Positions 44,151-55,884 of a DNA stretch of 64,000 nucleotides are shown here, one piece after another (within the stretch, counting starts at the first letter, position 1; the number at the start of each line of letters is the position of its first letter). Source of the stretch: Aquarana catesbeiana (Eukaryota; Chordata; Amphibia; Anura; Ranidae); NCBI RefSeq assembly GCF_042186555.1, contig NC_133336.1, positions 188,382,617-188,446,616 of the forward strand, written 5' to 3'. Both the position numbers and the translations under genes were made by a program. Under the pieces are notes generated by a model that searched no databases, had not been told where the DNA came from, and worked only from the letters and a program-made list of their open reading frames with translations.

Positions 44151-44336
44151 GATTAATCGTGCCAAACCTGTAGGACCTGCAGCTTGCAAGAGCATTGGAA
44201 TATCCGTGATCTCTAGCAGTCTCTTGTCACAGACCCCAGGAATATATACTGGATGTAATCTGGCACATGCACTTTCAGATGGGTAATCTTGGGTAGTAGA
44301 GGGCTTTAGTAAAATTACTTTTCCTTTCCCCCCTAG

Positions 44337-44396
44337 GATCCTGACAAGTGTGAGCTGGAGGACTTCTGGTGCAATGACGAGCTCTATGATTACTTG
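44337..44396 (+). CDS. exon 9: acidic 20-codon exon
   Basis: The acceptor is TTTCCCCCCTAG and the donor TTG|GTAAAG, phase 0 at both ends. It encodes DPDKCELEDFWCNDELYDYL, an acidic and aromatic segment. No domain is recognised. Confidence 0.85.
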
Positions 44397-44404
44397 GTAA
44401 AGTT

Positions 44405-44870
44405 TTTTTCCCTTCCATATCGTTTTCATTCTTCCTTTACTAAAGCTTTTCCTCTTTACTTCTTATCCTATGTTTCCTCTAGTCCACTTTTCTATTCTCC
44501 TTTCTGAATTTTGTTTCCCATTTCTCCTCTTTCCTTTTTCTTCCTCTTCCTCCATTTCCCCCATTCTCTGCCTTTCCTTCTGCCTGTCCTCATTTCCTCT
44601 TTGACTCTTCTGCTTTACTCTCCCTGTTCCTGTTCTCTCCCAAACTCCATTATTTCTCCAATACTTCTCTAACCTACCTACCTGCCTCTGTCTTTCTCTC
44701 TCCTTTCTCCATCACTTCCCCAATCCACACAACTATTCTTCTCCATTGTGCATTTTCCTTGTCTTCTCCATTCTCCTGTTTTCCCCTTTCCTCTCTTTTT
44801 TCCACCTCCCTTTTTTTTTTTTTTTCTATCACTTATCCACTGTTTTTACCCTTTCATTCCTCTCGGCCCT
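44405..44870. repeat. polypyrimidine-rich tract, about 450 bp
   Basis: Long C/T-biased stretch (TTCCTC, CTTTCT words) directly downstream of exon 9. Purine-pyrimidine asymmetry of this kind can form triplex DNA. Confidence 0.85.
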
Positions 44871-44873
44871 TTA

Positions 44874-45132
44874 GGCTGGGTTCACACTATTTTCTATTGG
44901 GTTTCCTCGCATCCAATTCGCATGATAGGAGATAGTGACCGGCTGTCAATGGAGCCGGTTCACACATTTCCCGGGTGGCTGCGGAGTGGATTGCACAGGG
45001 GTCCTGTGCATTTTTGGTTCCGTTTCAGGTCCATATTCAGGCAAGAATTCGGACCTGCCTAAAACAGAACGGGGACGCAGCGGACCCATGCTGTGAGCCA
45101 CTCCGCACAACAGTGTGAACCCTGCCTTAAGA
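44874..45132 (+). mobile_element. TGGGTTCACAC-type inverted-repeat element, copy 2
   Basis: AGGCTGGGTTCACACTA and AGTGTGAACCCTGCCTTAA are inverted. Relative of 8740-8985. Confidence 0.7.
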
Positions 45133-45741
45133 GTTCTAAAAACCGGGAGGTGGGCATTCGTGTCGTGACCGCTGTGATTGGTGGCCACATGATTGGAAAG
45201 CTCCAGATTGCAAAGCATGCATCTGGAGCATGCCCCCCCCCCCACTGGCTTATTGGTTTACAGAGGCCTGCATATTTGCAGCTGCTTGGTGTTAGATGAG
45301 AAGTATGGTTTTGGGGATTTTTCCCCCATCATACTTGCCTAGGTGGATGCTGCATCTGTCCCCTGGCGCCTCTAACACTGAGAACTGAGCGATCAAACAT
45401 TGCGATGGCTCGGTTCTCGCAGCTCCTCTAGCAGAGAGCTGTAGACTGTCAGCAGCTCTCCTCTTTGCTCGAGCGGCATCTCAGCGGCTCGCTGAGAGAC
45501 TGAGCTGGGTGTCAGGCCAGGCACCTGGCGGATCCAGACTTTATTGTTGGGATGATGTGCCTGGACTGATTCCTGTGACGTCAGCAGAGACTGAAGTCGG
45601 CTGTCTGCTGAAACCGAGTCACAGAAGTGCAAAACAAATTGCACTCCCCATAGGAGCAGCCAAGCGAGCTTAGGCTGGACTTTTCCTTTAAGGCCCATTC
45701 GCTGAGAGGCCATATATATGTGTGCTGGCAGCGTCAAGGGG

Positions 45742-46183
45742 TTAAAGCGGTTGTATAACCGCACATGTAGAAAAGAAAAACCCTGTAAGACAAAGGCATA
45801 ATGAGCTAGTATGCACCCTCATACTAGCTCATTATGAAATACTTGCCTTAGAACAAGGTCCCCGTATTGCAGCCCGATCCACACCGAGGGAGCTGACATT
45901 TTTGCCCTTGGCGTTTCTTCCGGGTTCGCGGCTCTGGCACTGTGAGTGGCCAGAGCCGCGATGACGCATGCGCGGGAGTCTTCCCAGCAAGGTCCAGCAG
46001 CGTCTGCCAGACCGTCAGCCAGGCGTTCACAGCGTATGCGCCGCTGAAGTCAGCGGCTGCTTGCAAAGTGAATATCTGCTAAACCGTACAAGTTTAGGAG
46101 ATATTCATTTTACCTACAAGTTAGCCTTATTATAGGCTTACCTGTAGGTAAAAATTCAAAATAAGGGTATACAACCGCTTTAA
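45742..46183 (+). mobile_element. TTAAAGCGGTTGTATAACC element
   Basis: TTAAAGCGGTTGTATAACCG at the left and GTATACAACCGCTTTAA at the right are inverted with TTAA ends. Non-coding, about 440 bp. Confidence 0.85.
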
Positions 46184-46855
46184 TGCTTTTATGGACATAC
46201 CAAAATGTATATATTGTATTCAGTGGTATTGTCCCAACTCCAGACAGTTTTCCTTCTACATAAAGAAAAGAAGGGTTATATGCATAATCCACCTTTTTAA
46301 AAACATATAATAAATGCACCCGCATTTATTTATATTTTAGCATTTAGACTTGCAGATTATTCCAACTGCAATCAATGCATCATGGGTGCGTTGCACAGGC
46401 TCCCACAGTTTTACATCCCAGCCCGCAGTCCATACGGGAGGTACCAACCTTCTGTTCTGAAGCTGGAGGAAGTAAACAATGAGCTACAAGTGTGATGATG
46501 TCACAGTCATACCAGTATGATCAGGAAGTTGCTTTGCTGGGTGACAGAAGGGACCTGTAGTTTTGGGTGGGGGGATTTTGGGAAATACTACCATGATTCA
46601 AGTTACACCCTAAATATGGTTGTAACCGGAAGCATGGTTGGGAAGGTGAACTAAACCTTTAAAACCTCTGTCCGGGTTTGCTGTCTGTGTCCCTGTTACA
46701 GAGATTTACCCTTGTCTTTACCCGTGTTTACTATACTTTTTTTTTTTTTTTTTTTTTGTATTGTCACATGTCATCCTTCCTGTCAACTTCCTGTCCAATC
46801 CGATCTCTGCATTTTACACCATCACTGTGAAAATTTTGTTTATTCCCAACTTCAG

Positions 46856-47029
46856 GCAAACTTTATTGTGAAAGGCAAGGAAGACGTGCAATACGTGTTG
46901 AAAGTCACCGATAGCTTTGCAAATGCGTTGGTGCGGCACAAGAAACGCACGGATGAACTAAAGGCCAAGATTTTGGAGGAAAAAAAGAAATTGGAAGCAG
47001 AGAAAAAGAAATTGGAAGATGAGAGAAAG
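46856..47029 (+). CDS. exon 10: charged coiled-coil segment
   Basis: The acceptor is CCAACTTCAG and the donor AAAG|GTAAGG, phase 0 at both ends, 58 codons. It begins ANFIVKGKEDVQYVLKVTD and then runs as Lys/Glu-rich helix (KILEEKKKLEAEKKKLEDER), with Leu spacing consistent with a coiled coil. It is probably an oligomerisation or spacer helix. The minus-strand frames over it are shadows. A (TG)n tract starts about 6 bp inside the following intron. Confidence 0.92.
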
Positions 47030-47033
47030 GTAA

Positions 47034-47036
47034 GGT

Positions 47037-47092
<56 letters not shown>

Positions 47093-47120
47093 TTTTTTTT
47101 TTGTTTTTTTTTTTTTTTTC
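47034..47120. repeat. (TG)n microsatellite and T run at the exon 10 donor
   Basis: A GT repeat of about 55 bp begins directly after the GTAAGG donor and runs into a T-rich tract. Confidence 0.97.
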
Positions 47121-47265
47121 CTTCCACTCTGGGATTAGGAAATCTAACTTCACTGTATTGGGAAACAAAGAAATCCTCTTTACTGCTTCTTGCAAGTTCC
47201 TGTGCTGCTCCGATTCAATGAAATCTCGTGAAAGCTTTAACAAAGTCATTTAAATTGCAAAGTAC

Positions 47266-47830
47266 CGTATTTATCGGCGTATAACACGCACCGGCGTATA
47301 ACACTTACATTTAAATGCCCATCATTGCAGCCTTCTCAGTGCAGCCTTGCCCCAGTGCAGCCATGTCAGTGCAGCCTTGCTAGTGCAGCCATGTCAGTGC
47401 AGCCTTCCCCAGTGTCCATTGCAGCCTTGCCCCAGTCCAGCCTTGCCCCAGTCCAGCCTTGCTGAAGCCTCTGAGCTTCAAAATCGCCGACCGCGATTTG
47501 AAAATGGCGCCGCCGGCGCCGAAATACACAGAGCCGGTTCTCGGCGGCTCTCGTTCACTTTCGGCTCCACTCGGACGGTGAGCGGAGCTATCCGAAACTA
47601 GCCGAGTATACTCGGCTAGGTTCGGGTGGCGCTCGAGTGAAACCGAAAGTGGCCGAGAACCGGCACTGTGTATTTCGGCGCCGGCGGCGCCATTTTCAAA
47701 TCACGGTCGGCGATTTTTTTAGTTCTGACAGGTCAGGATCGCAGGGGATCGGCGTATAACACGCACCCGCGATTTTCCCCTGATTTTAAGGGGAAAAAAG
47801 TGCGTGTTATACGCCGATAAATACGGTAAT
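47266..47830. mobile_element. inverted-repeat element, CCGTATTTATCGGCGTATAACACGC ends
   Basis: TACCGTATTTATCGGCGTAT at about 47264 and ATACGCCGATAAATACGGTA near 47827 are exact inverted copies, flanked by TA-rich DNA. Internal arms around CGGCGCCGAAATACACAG / CTGTGTATTTCGGCGCCG are also inverted. Non-coding, about 565 bp. Confidence 0.85.
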
Positions 47831-48019
47831 TTTAATTTTTTCCTTGATTTTGGACGGACATAAAATAATTCCTTTGTATCCTAATATGAAGGTCCTTGTT
47901 TAGGCACTTCCTGATATAGGGTGACTGCGCTCTGTCCCTTTGTTCCAGTGTTGCCCCTGTTATCTATCGCATGGGCTTCTGATGGAGACCACAAGTGGCC
48001 CTTTCAAATTGCATTACAC

Positions 48020-49745
48020 AGATATTCTGATCAGCCATAACATCATGACCCCCCCACTTGATATTGAGTAGGTCCCCTTTTGCTGTCAAAACAGCCCTGA
48101 CCTGCTGACGCATTGGACTCCACTAGACCTATGACAGTATGATGTGGTATCTGGCGCCAAGCCGTCAGCAGCAGATCTTTTAAAGTGGTTGTACTCCCTG
48201 TACAACCACTTTTACCTTCAGGTAAGCCTATATTACCTTACCTGTAGGTGCTTGAAATATCTCCTAAACCTCCACGATTTAGGAGATATTTACAACAAAG
48301 CCATGCGCCAATGACTATGGCGCCTGCGCACTTTAGAAAGGGCAGATTGTGGCGTTTCTAATGGGGGTCATGCCGTGACTGGCAGCTCCCGCACGCATGC
48401 ACGGCAGGAGCCAAGATTGCCCAAAGCATTACACTGCCTCGGCTGATTTGCCACTTTCTCATAGTGCATCCTGGTGCCATCTCTTCCCCAGGTTAGTGAC
48501 ACACCTGGCCTTTCACATGATGTAAAAGAAAACATGATTCATCAGCCCAGGCCTCCTTCCATTGCTCTGTGGTCCAGTTCTGATGCTCACGTGCCCATTG
48601 TTGGAAGTTTGCATATTTGGGTTTCACCATGGGTCTAGCCCAGTGTTTCTCGAACTTTTTGGTCTTGCGCACCAAAAAGATCTAAAAAAATTTGTGGCAT
48701 GCCTGAAAAGATTTAACAATTTTTGTGGTCAGCAGTTAATATAGTATATACAAAAGCAGCAGTCTTGTGTGATGTGTCAATGCTTTCCAAGCAGATTTGG
48801 GGGAGGGGAGGCGGTAATAACCGCTGTTCTGACCCGTTGTACCCCCACTGGATCTCCGTGAGATCAATTCATGTGAATCCCTTAATGGGATACAAGTTAG
48901 GGGAAGTGTTGTAAGGTACTAACGATTGCGTGGGTGGGGGAGGGGTCACTACGAGATGCAGGGCCTTCTCCGTGAGGCTCTCTGGATGTTCACTAGTGAC
49001 GTGCTGGACTCACCTCCCGGCTGGCTGTGGGTATGCCTGCGGGTACCCAGAGACGATCTGTTGTCTCTCCTCTGTTTCCTACGCCAGGTCTTCCTCTTGG
49101 CTCGGTGTTCCAGTGAGTCACTGGGCAGAGAGTGGTGGAGGTGTGGGAGCCTCGAGTGCTTTGTTGTGAGCCTCGGTTCACACCGGATGAATTGTGGATA
49201 GCCAGACTCTCGGCTGATCAGGTTGCGAGGGCTAGGCGCAATCGCTGAGAGGGTGACTAATGGGAGCCACACCTGTGACAAATCCTGGGCAGGTCCCTCG
49301 CACTTGAGGGAGCGTTCTAGCCACCTCACTGAGCGAGGTGACTAGAACGGCTATGGGAAGCCAGTAGATGATCCGTGGAGAAGGGCATCAGGGGCAGATG
49401 GAGGGCGGGGGTGTGCTGGAGCAGGCACAAAGAGACCCTCCCTAGGCAGCAGTGCGGGAGCGCCGGCCCTGCACACGGCACACCTGCAATTCTCCCGTGC
49501 TGCTGCACAGTTTGAGAAACGCTGGTCTAGCTATTACATTTTGGCCCTTGTCCAAATTGCTCAAATCCATACGCTTGTCCATTTTTTTTTTTTTTTTTTT
49601 CTGCTTGCAACACCAACTTCAAGGACAATATGTTCTCTTGAAGCCTAATCTATCCAACCCAATTTCAGATGCCATTGTTATAAAATAATCCATGTTATTA
49701 ATCTTGCCTTTCAGTGGTTATAATGTTCTGGTGATCAGTGCATGT
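48020..49745 (-). mobile_element. Tc1-like element with nested insertions
   Basis: CTGATCAGCCATAACATCAT at the left and ATAATGTTCTGGTGATCAG at the right are inverted ends. On the minus strand the remnant carries AREHQNWTTEQWKEA and then ADESCFLLHHV, a Tc1-like transposase catalytic-core segment, with other parts lost. It is interrupted by a TTAAAGTGGTTGTA-type repeat near 48180 and by a hAT element at 48641-49524. Confidence 0.82.
48641..49524. mobile_element. hAT-type element nested in the Tc1-like element
   Basis: Ends CAGTGTTTCTCGAACTTT and CAGTTTGAGAAACGCTG are inverted. The flanking 8-mers GTCTAGCC (48633-48640) and GTCTAGCT (49525-49532) are a 7/8 target duplication. The 884-bp inside contains no recognisable transposase. 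Confidence 0.85.
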
Positions 49746-49918
49746 TTTTGTAAGATAAACTTAAAGATAAAACGTAATGGACCGTTTTTTTTTTTGTTTT
49801 TTGTTTTTTTATAAAAATTGTATAATATTCAACTTTTTAATTAATAGTTTTTGAAATGCTTTTGTGTTAAAAAAAAAAAAAGCTCAAGAAAAATTAATCC
49901 CTTTTCAAATTCTACGTA

Positions 49919-50429
49919 CAGTAAAACCTTGGATTGCGAGCATAATTTGTCTGTAAACATGCTTGTAATTCAAAGCACTTGTATATCAAAGCAAATTTGC
50001 CCATAAGAAATAATTGAAACTCAAATGATTCGTTCCACAACTATTTTTTTTTTTTTTTGGGTCCTTCAGTTTATAGTCCATATGAAGATTATAGCAATGT
50101 GACCAGGTTGTGTAACCATAAAATGTCCATCCACAAATGGAAGCCTCCACAAGGGGATTAGAAGCAAAATCCAGCAGAAGCTATAGAGTATAAAAGAGAA
50201 GAGAGGCGCCGCTAAGTGTAGCAATATGTTGCTAAATGTTGTACCTTTATTAAATGTTACCATATTGCTACACTTAGAGGCGCCTCTCTTTTTTTTTTAC
50301 TCAGTTGTGACATGACACTACTTGTATATCAAGACATCGCTTGTATATCAAGTCAAAATTTGTTTAAAACTTTTGCTTGTCTTGCAAAATGCTTTCAAAC
50401 CAAGTTGCTCTCAAACCAAGGTTTTACTG
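49919..50429. mobile_element. TA-flanked CAGTAAAACCTTGG element, copy 2
   Basis: Perfect inverted ends CAGTAAAACCTTGG / CCAAGGTTTTACTG with TA on each side. About 510 bp, a shorter relative of 31711-33024. Confidence 0.88.
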
Positions 50430-50811
50430 TATGTCTTCACATTGGTCCGTTGAGCTTCCGTTGCAGTGTAACGCACCTCTCCATTGAAATGCATTGAATA
50501 TGAATCAAAAAAACATGCCCGTGTTGCCTTTTTGATGCGTTTTTTGAGTCACATCACCTATGAAAATTGTGGTAAAATCACGTGCGGTTTTCGGTGGCCA
50601 TTATATTTTTTTTTTTTTGTCGCCAAAATGCCGATAACGCTCTTTTCAGATGATATTATATATTGGTGCATCCCTAAGATAAACCCTTCTGAGAAATGTC
50701 ATGCCGTTGTCACTGTATGTAGACAGGAAGTCAGTAATGCACAGATTTCATATATTATGTTATAAATATGCAGAGATTTGTTCTTGAAATGTTTTTCTTG
50801 TTGTCTCATAG

Positions 50812-50905
50812 GCCTTTATGAAGAAAGCTGGGATTAATAAAGCACCTCAGAGCACAAAAGAGAGAGCAAAGTCCCCTCCTCCTGGAGCCCCTCCTAGAAA
50901 GCAAG
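50812..50905 (+). CDS. exon 11: Lys/Pro-rich linker
   Basis: The acceptor is TTGTCTCATAG and the donor CAAG|GTAACA. It enters in phase 0 and leaves in phase 1. It encodes AFMKKAGINKAPQSTKER and continues with a Pro-rich segment (SPPPGAPPRKQ). Probably disordered. Confidence 0.88.
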
Positions 50906-50921
50906 GTAACAACTTCTCATT

Positions 50922-52093
50922 TTAACCGCTTAAGGACCAGCCGCCACAGTTATACTGTAGCAATGTGGCTCGATCCCACAAATCGCCATAGGTGTACGTC
51001 GGATCGTACACAGCGATTTGTGGGTGCACGCGCACACCCATTGGCCAGCAGGGGAAGCCAATCAGCGGGTTCGGCGGACATAGCCGGCGACCCGCGATCA
51101 CTCCCGCAGTGACAGAACGGGGGATCTACCTGTGTGAACAAGGCAAATCTCCGTTCTGACAGGGGAGATCACACAGATCCTGTCTTTCTGCTAAGCAGGA
51201 AGACTGATCTGTGTGTTTTCCCCAGTCACACAGTCCCCCATACAGTTAGAAAACACACTGAGGGAACACGGTTAACCCCTTGATCACCCCTGATGTTAAC
51301 CCCTTCACTGCCAGTGTCATTAGTACATGCATGTATTTAGCACTGATCACTGTAATAATGTAACTGGTGCCTAAAAAAAAAAGTGTCAAAAATGTCAGTT
51401 AGGTATCAGATCTGTCCGCCGCAATCTCGCAGTCCCGCTAAAAATTGCTGATCGCCACCATTACTAGTGAAAAATTAAATAATAAAAATGCCATAAATCT
51501 ATGCCCTATTTCAGTGTTTCTGAACTCCAGTCCTCAAAGAGCCCCAACAGGTCATGATTTTAGGATTTCCCTCAGATGAAACGGGTGTGGTAATTACTAA
51601 GGCAGTGAAACTGATCAAATCACCTCTGCAAAATAATGGACAGCCTGAAAACATGACCTGTTCGGGCGCCTTGAGGACTGGAGTTGAGAAACGCTGCTCT
51701 ATTTTGCAGACGCTATAAGTTTTAGTGCAAACCAATCAATCTACGCTTATTGCGGGGGGGTGGGGGGTGTTTTACCAAAAATATGTAGCAGAATACATAT
51801 TGGCCAAAACTGATGAAGAAATTTTAGGGGTTTTTTTTTATTTATTTTTTGGGATATTTATTATAGCAAAAAGTAGAAAAATGTTTTTTTTTTTTTTTTT
51901 GTTTTTTTTTTTTTTTTAATTGTCACTCTAATTTTGTTTATCGCAAAAATTAAAAAACGCAAATGCAACCAAAAGAAAGCTCTATTTGTAGGAAAAAAAG
52001 GACGTCCAATTTGTTTGGGTACAGCGTTGCATGACCGCGCAATTGTCAGTTAAAGTGATGCAGTGCCGTATTGCAAAAAATGGCCTGGTCAAC
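50922..52093 (-). mobile_element. TTAACC-family element, truncated by a CR1-like insertion
   Basis: Begins TTAACCGCTTAAGGACC and follows the reverse-oriented family core to GGCCTGGTCA, where the CR1-like sequence starts. It contains a nested hAT element at 51512-51696. Confidence 0.75.
51512..51696. mobile_element. 185-bp hAT-type MITE with 8-bp target duplication
   Basis: CAGTGTTTCTGAACTCCAGT and ACTGGAGTTGAGAAACGCTG are inverted ends. Flanks CCCTATTT (51504-51511) and CTCTATTT (51697-51704) are a 7/8 target duplication. Confidence 0.92.
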
Positions 52094-53262
52094 TCAACAC
52101 CACGTTCACCATATGGACCCCTTATGTATTCATACATGTTGATCATATCCCCCCTTAATCTTCTCAAGAGTGAATAAATTCATTTCCTCTAATCTTTCCT
52201 CATAGCTGAGCTCCTCCATGCCTCTTATCAGTTTGGTTGCCCTTCTCTGCACTTTCTCCAGTTCCCTGATATCCTTTTTGTGAACTGGTGCCCAAAAATG
52301 AACTGCCTATTCCAGATGAGGTCTTACTAATGATTTGTACAGGGGCAAAATGATATCTCTCTCTCTGGAGTCCATACCTCTCTTAATACAAGAAAGGACT
52401 TTGCTCGCTTTGGAAACCGCAGCTTGGCATTGCATGCTATTATTGAGCTTATGATCTAGCAAAACCCCAGATCCTTCTCCACCACGGATTCCCCCAGTTG
52501 TACTCCCCCTAGCATGTATGATGCATGCATATTCTTAGCCCCCAAGTGCAAAACTTTACATTTATCAACATTAAACCTCATCTGCCACATAGTCTCCCAA
52601 TTAGACAGAGCATTGAGGTCAGCTTGTAAATTGGAGACATCCTGTAAGGACGTTATTCCACAGCATAGCTTAGTGTTATCTGCAAAGACAGAAATTGTAC
52701 TTTTAATCCCAGACCCAATATCATTTATAAAGATATTAGAGTAAAGGGCCCCAACACTGAACCTTGGGGGTACACCACTGATAACCTTAGACCATTCAGA
52801 GTAAGAATCATTAACCACTACTCTCTGAATTCTGTCTTTTAGCCAGTTTTCTATCCATTTACAAACTGATATTTCCAAGCCTGTAGACTTTAACTTACAC
52901 ATGAGCAGTGTGTGCGGAACTGTATCGAATGCTTTTGCAAAGTCCAGGTATACCACGTCCACAGCCACCCCTCTGTCCAAGGTTTTACTTACTTCTTCAT
53001 AAAAAGAAATCGGATTTGTTTGACAACTTCTGTCTTTCATGAATCCATGCTGTCTGGTGCTTAAAATATTTTTTTTCCAACAAGAACTCGTCTATGTGGT
53101 CTTTTATGAAACTCTCCAGTATTTTCCCGACTATAATAGTTAAACTAACAGGTCTATAGTTACTTGGTAAAGACTTTGATCCCTTTTTAAATATGGGCAC
53201 CACATTGGCCCTACGCCAATCCAGTGGTACCATTCTAGTCATTAACGCAGAGGTGAACAAAT
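52088..53262 (-). pseudogene. CR1-like LINE reverse transcriptase fragment
   Basis: On the minus strand, in order: DWRRANVVPIFKKGSK, SNYRPVSLT, VVYLDFAKAFDTVPH, FADNTKLC, LGAKNMHASYMLGG and, after a frame break, RRLRGDMINMYEYI near the C-terminus. These are hallmarks of the CR1/L2-like non-LTR reverse transcriptase. The catalytic FADD motif reads FADN, and there are frame breaks near 53000 and 52456, so it is dead. The endonuclease domain is absent (5' truncation). It is antisense to the host gene. Confidence 0.92.
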
Positions 53263-53429
53263 ACCACCGAAAGAGCTCTATTTGTGGGGAAAAAAAAAAA
53301 GGACGTCAATTTTGTTTGGGTAAAACGTCACACGACCGCGCACTTGTCAGTTAAATCTACGCAGTGCCGTATCGCTAAAAATGCTCTGGTCATTAAGGGG
53401 GTAAAATCTTCCTGGGCTGAAGTGGTTAA
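53255..53429 (-). mobile_element. end fragment of a second TTAACC-family copy
   Basis: Restarts inside the family core (AAATACCACCGAAAGAGCTC) and ends CTGAAGTGGTTAA. It repeats about 140 bp already present at 51955-52093 on the other side of the LINE. Confidence 0.7.
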
Positions 53430-53935
53430 AGCCACCCTTTGAACTCCAGCACGCGACTTTGCCTAGGCTGAGATGATGTGAACAGTCTGCTGCAAGCAGG
53501 AGAAGAAATTTTTCTCAGTCTCCTCTCCTCCAGTGATCAGAGACTGTACATTGTAACTTTGCAGCAAGTCGAAGGCGAGAGGCCGAAGCAGGCGATGATC
53601 TGCATTTAGACATTTTGTGAACATGGCCAAGAACTGCTACAGACACCAGAATTAGGAATACAGGAAGTAGGCGGAGGCCATGGATGATACTTGAACAAAG
53701 ATGGTGCCATTGTTTGGAAGGGAAATGCATGTAAAGGTGTTGTCAGGAGAGGAGTGTTCTATGTGTACGTTACACTTTAGCTTTAATTCAATGTGTTGTG
53801 TTTGGTGCGAAACCCTCATTTCACACAAGTGGAGTGAAGATATGAGTTATTCTTGCTGACCGCCATACGTGCTGATCACTCCAGATAAAGGTTTTACCTC
53901 TTGTGTACAATTCACATGTCATGTTTTCCTTGCAG

Positions 53936-54061
53936 CCCGCTCAGAACTCAGCTCCAGCGTCAAGCCTCTGTTTCCTAGTGCTTCTTCCATAAGCCCCGCC
54001 GCACCTGCTCCTCCGCCTAAATCTTCGATGAACCTTTCGTTTGACTCCTACCGCCCTAAAG
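53936..54061 (+). CDS. exon 12: Ser/Pro-rich linker
   Basis: The acceptor is TTTCCTTGCAG and the donor AAAG|GTACTT, phase 1 in and out, 42 codons. It encodes SELSSSVKPLFPSASSISP and then a Pro/Ala tract and SSMNLSFDSYRPK. It is low complexity with no domain. Skipping it would keep frame. Confidence 0.87.
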
Positions 54062-54417
54062 GTACTTGTCGCTTCCGTAATCCTTCCGTAGTTTTTATCC
54101 TCTGCGTTCTTGATTCACAAAATAAATCCGCTTTGGGCTGAATAACCTCTTGGCACCGAGCGCACGCAAATATGCGGCCTCGGTGCCGAGTGGCCGCATA
54201 TTTGCATGCAATAGTGCAAACAGAGCAGCGCCTGTGAGCATGCTCTTGGCACAGTTACGGTGGCTAACGGAAAGCTTGCTTCAGGAGCTTTCCGTTCATG
54301 TGACCGCCAATCACAGCAGTCACGTGACCATAAGCCCCACCCCACCTCTTGCCATTCTAAACCCCCTTAAGGGGCCGGCGTCGGTTTAAAATTATGTTGA
54401 TGCAGATTTATGCTGTA

Positions 54418-55884
54418 TTAAAGTGGGGTTCCACCCAGAAATGGAACTTCTGCTGATCCGGTTTCTCCCCCTCCTCCGGTGTCACATTTGGCACCTTTTC
54501 AGGGGGGAGCAGATACCTGTCTAATACAGGTATTTGCTCCCACTTCTGGCCAAAGAGCGCTGCAAAATCTGCGGTGAAATACGCCATGTCCGGCCCCTCC
54601 TCTGTCCCCCCCCACCCCACCCCCCCCCCCCCCCCGCTGTCTTCTGGGAAGATCCACAGGTCCCAGAAGACAGCAGGGACCGGCGAGGACTCGCAGCGTG
54701 ACTCGCGAATGCACAGTAGGGAAACAGGCAGTGAAGCCGCAAGGCTTCACTTCCTGATTCCCTTACTGAAGATGCCGACGCCTCCCCCTGGAGCCGAGGG
54801 ACAGGTCGGCTTCGGGTGAGGACATCACGGGCGCCTTGGACAGGTAAGTGTTCATATTTTAACCACTTCCCACCCGGCCACTGCACATAAACAGCCGGGT
54901 GGGCTATCTCTCCTTCTGAGTGGACGTTCAGGAACGTCCCTCAGAAGGAGCGGGATCGCGCGCGTGCCTGCGCAGCGGCGCGATCCCGATGCGCTCGTGT
55001 CACCCGGACACGGTGCATCTCCGATCGGTAGGAGGGCTCTGCGATTGGTCCTCCTGATCACATGATGGCCGTGTCGAATCACAGGCGTCATGTGATGTAA
55101 ACACAGAGCCGGTTGCTAGGCGATCTGCTCTCCTCTCCTCACACGGAAGTTGTCAGTGAGGAGAGGAGAGCGGATCACTGCAGCCGGCTGGTGATCAGTG
55201 AGTATGAGCTGTTTATTACAGCTTTTTACTCACTGATCACCAGTCTAGTGTCCCCACACATGTAAAAAAACACAAAGTAAACACACCACATCCCCAAAAC
55301 ACATGTCTCCACATAGTAAAAACACCTGTCCCCCACATATGTCCCAGTAAAATCACATGTCCCAATGATTATCTGCACACATATGTCCGTGATCACCTGC
55401 GCACATCGGTACATTATCATTTGCGCACATGTGTCCGTGATCACACGAACCAATTATTATACACTTAACGGGATTTTTTTAAACAAAAACATGTAGCAGA
55501 ATACATTTTGGCTTAAATTTATGACAACATTCGATTTTATTGGATTTTTATTAAAATAGAAAGAAGAAAATTTTTTTTTTTTTTCCAAATTTCTGCTCTT
55601 TTTTTCGCTTAGATCGCAAAAAATAAAAAATGGAGTCAAGAATAAATACCACCAAAAGAAAGCTCTATTTGTGGGAACAAAATGATAAAAATTTCATTTG
55701 GGTACAGCATTGTATGACTGCGCAATTGTCATTGAAATTGTGAGAGCGCTGAAAGCTGAAAATTGGTCTGGGAAGGAAAGGGGCGAAAGTGCCCAGTATT
55801 GAAGTGGTTAAAAAGCAGCTGCAGTATTTGTAGCTGCTGACTTTTTTAATTTTTTTTTTTTTTAGCAGGCGGAACTCCACTTTA
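54418..55884 (+). mobile_element. TTAAAGTGGGGTTCC-family element split by a TTAACC element
   Basis: The left part (54418-54859) begins TTAAAGTGGGGTTCCACCC and includes CAGGTAAGTGTTC. The right part (55812-55884) ends GGCGGAACTCCACTTTA. Between them lies a complete TTAACC element. Confidence 0.8.
54860..55813 (-). mobile_element. TTAACC-family element nested in a TTAAAGCGG-family element
   Basis: Begins TTAACCACTTCCCACCCGG and ends TTGAAGTGGTTAA, with TTAA on both sides at the junctions with the host repeat. Non-coding. Confidence 0.8.
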
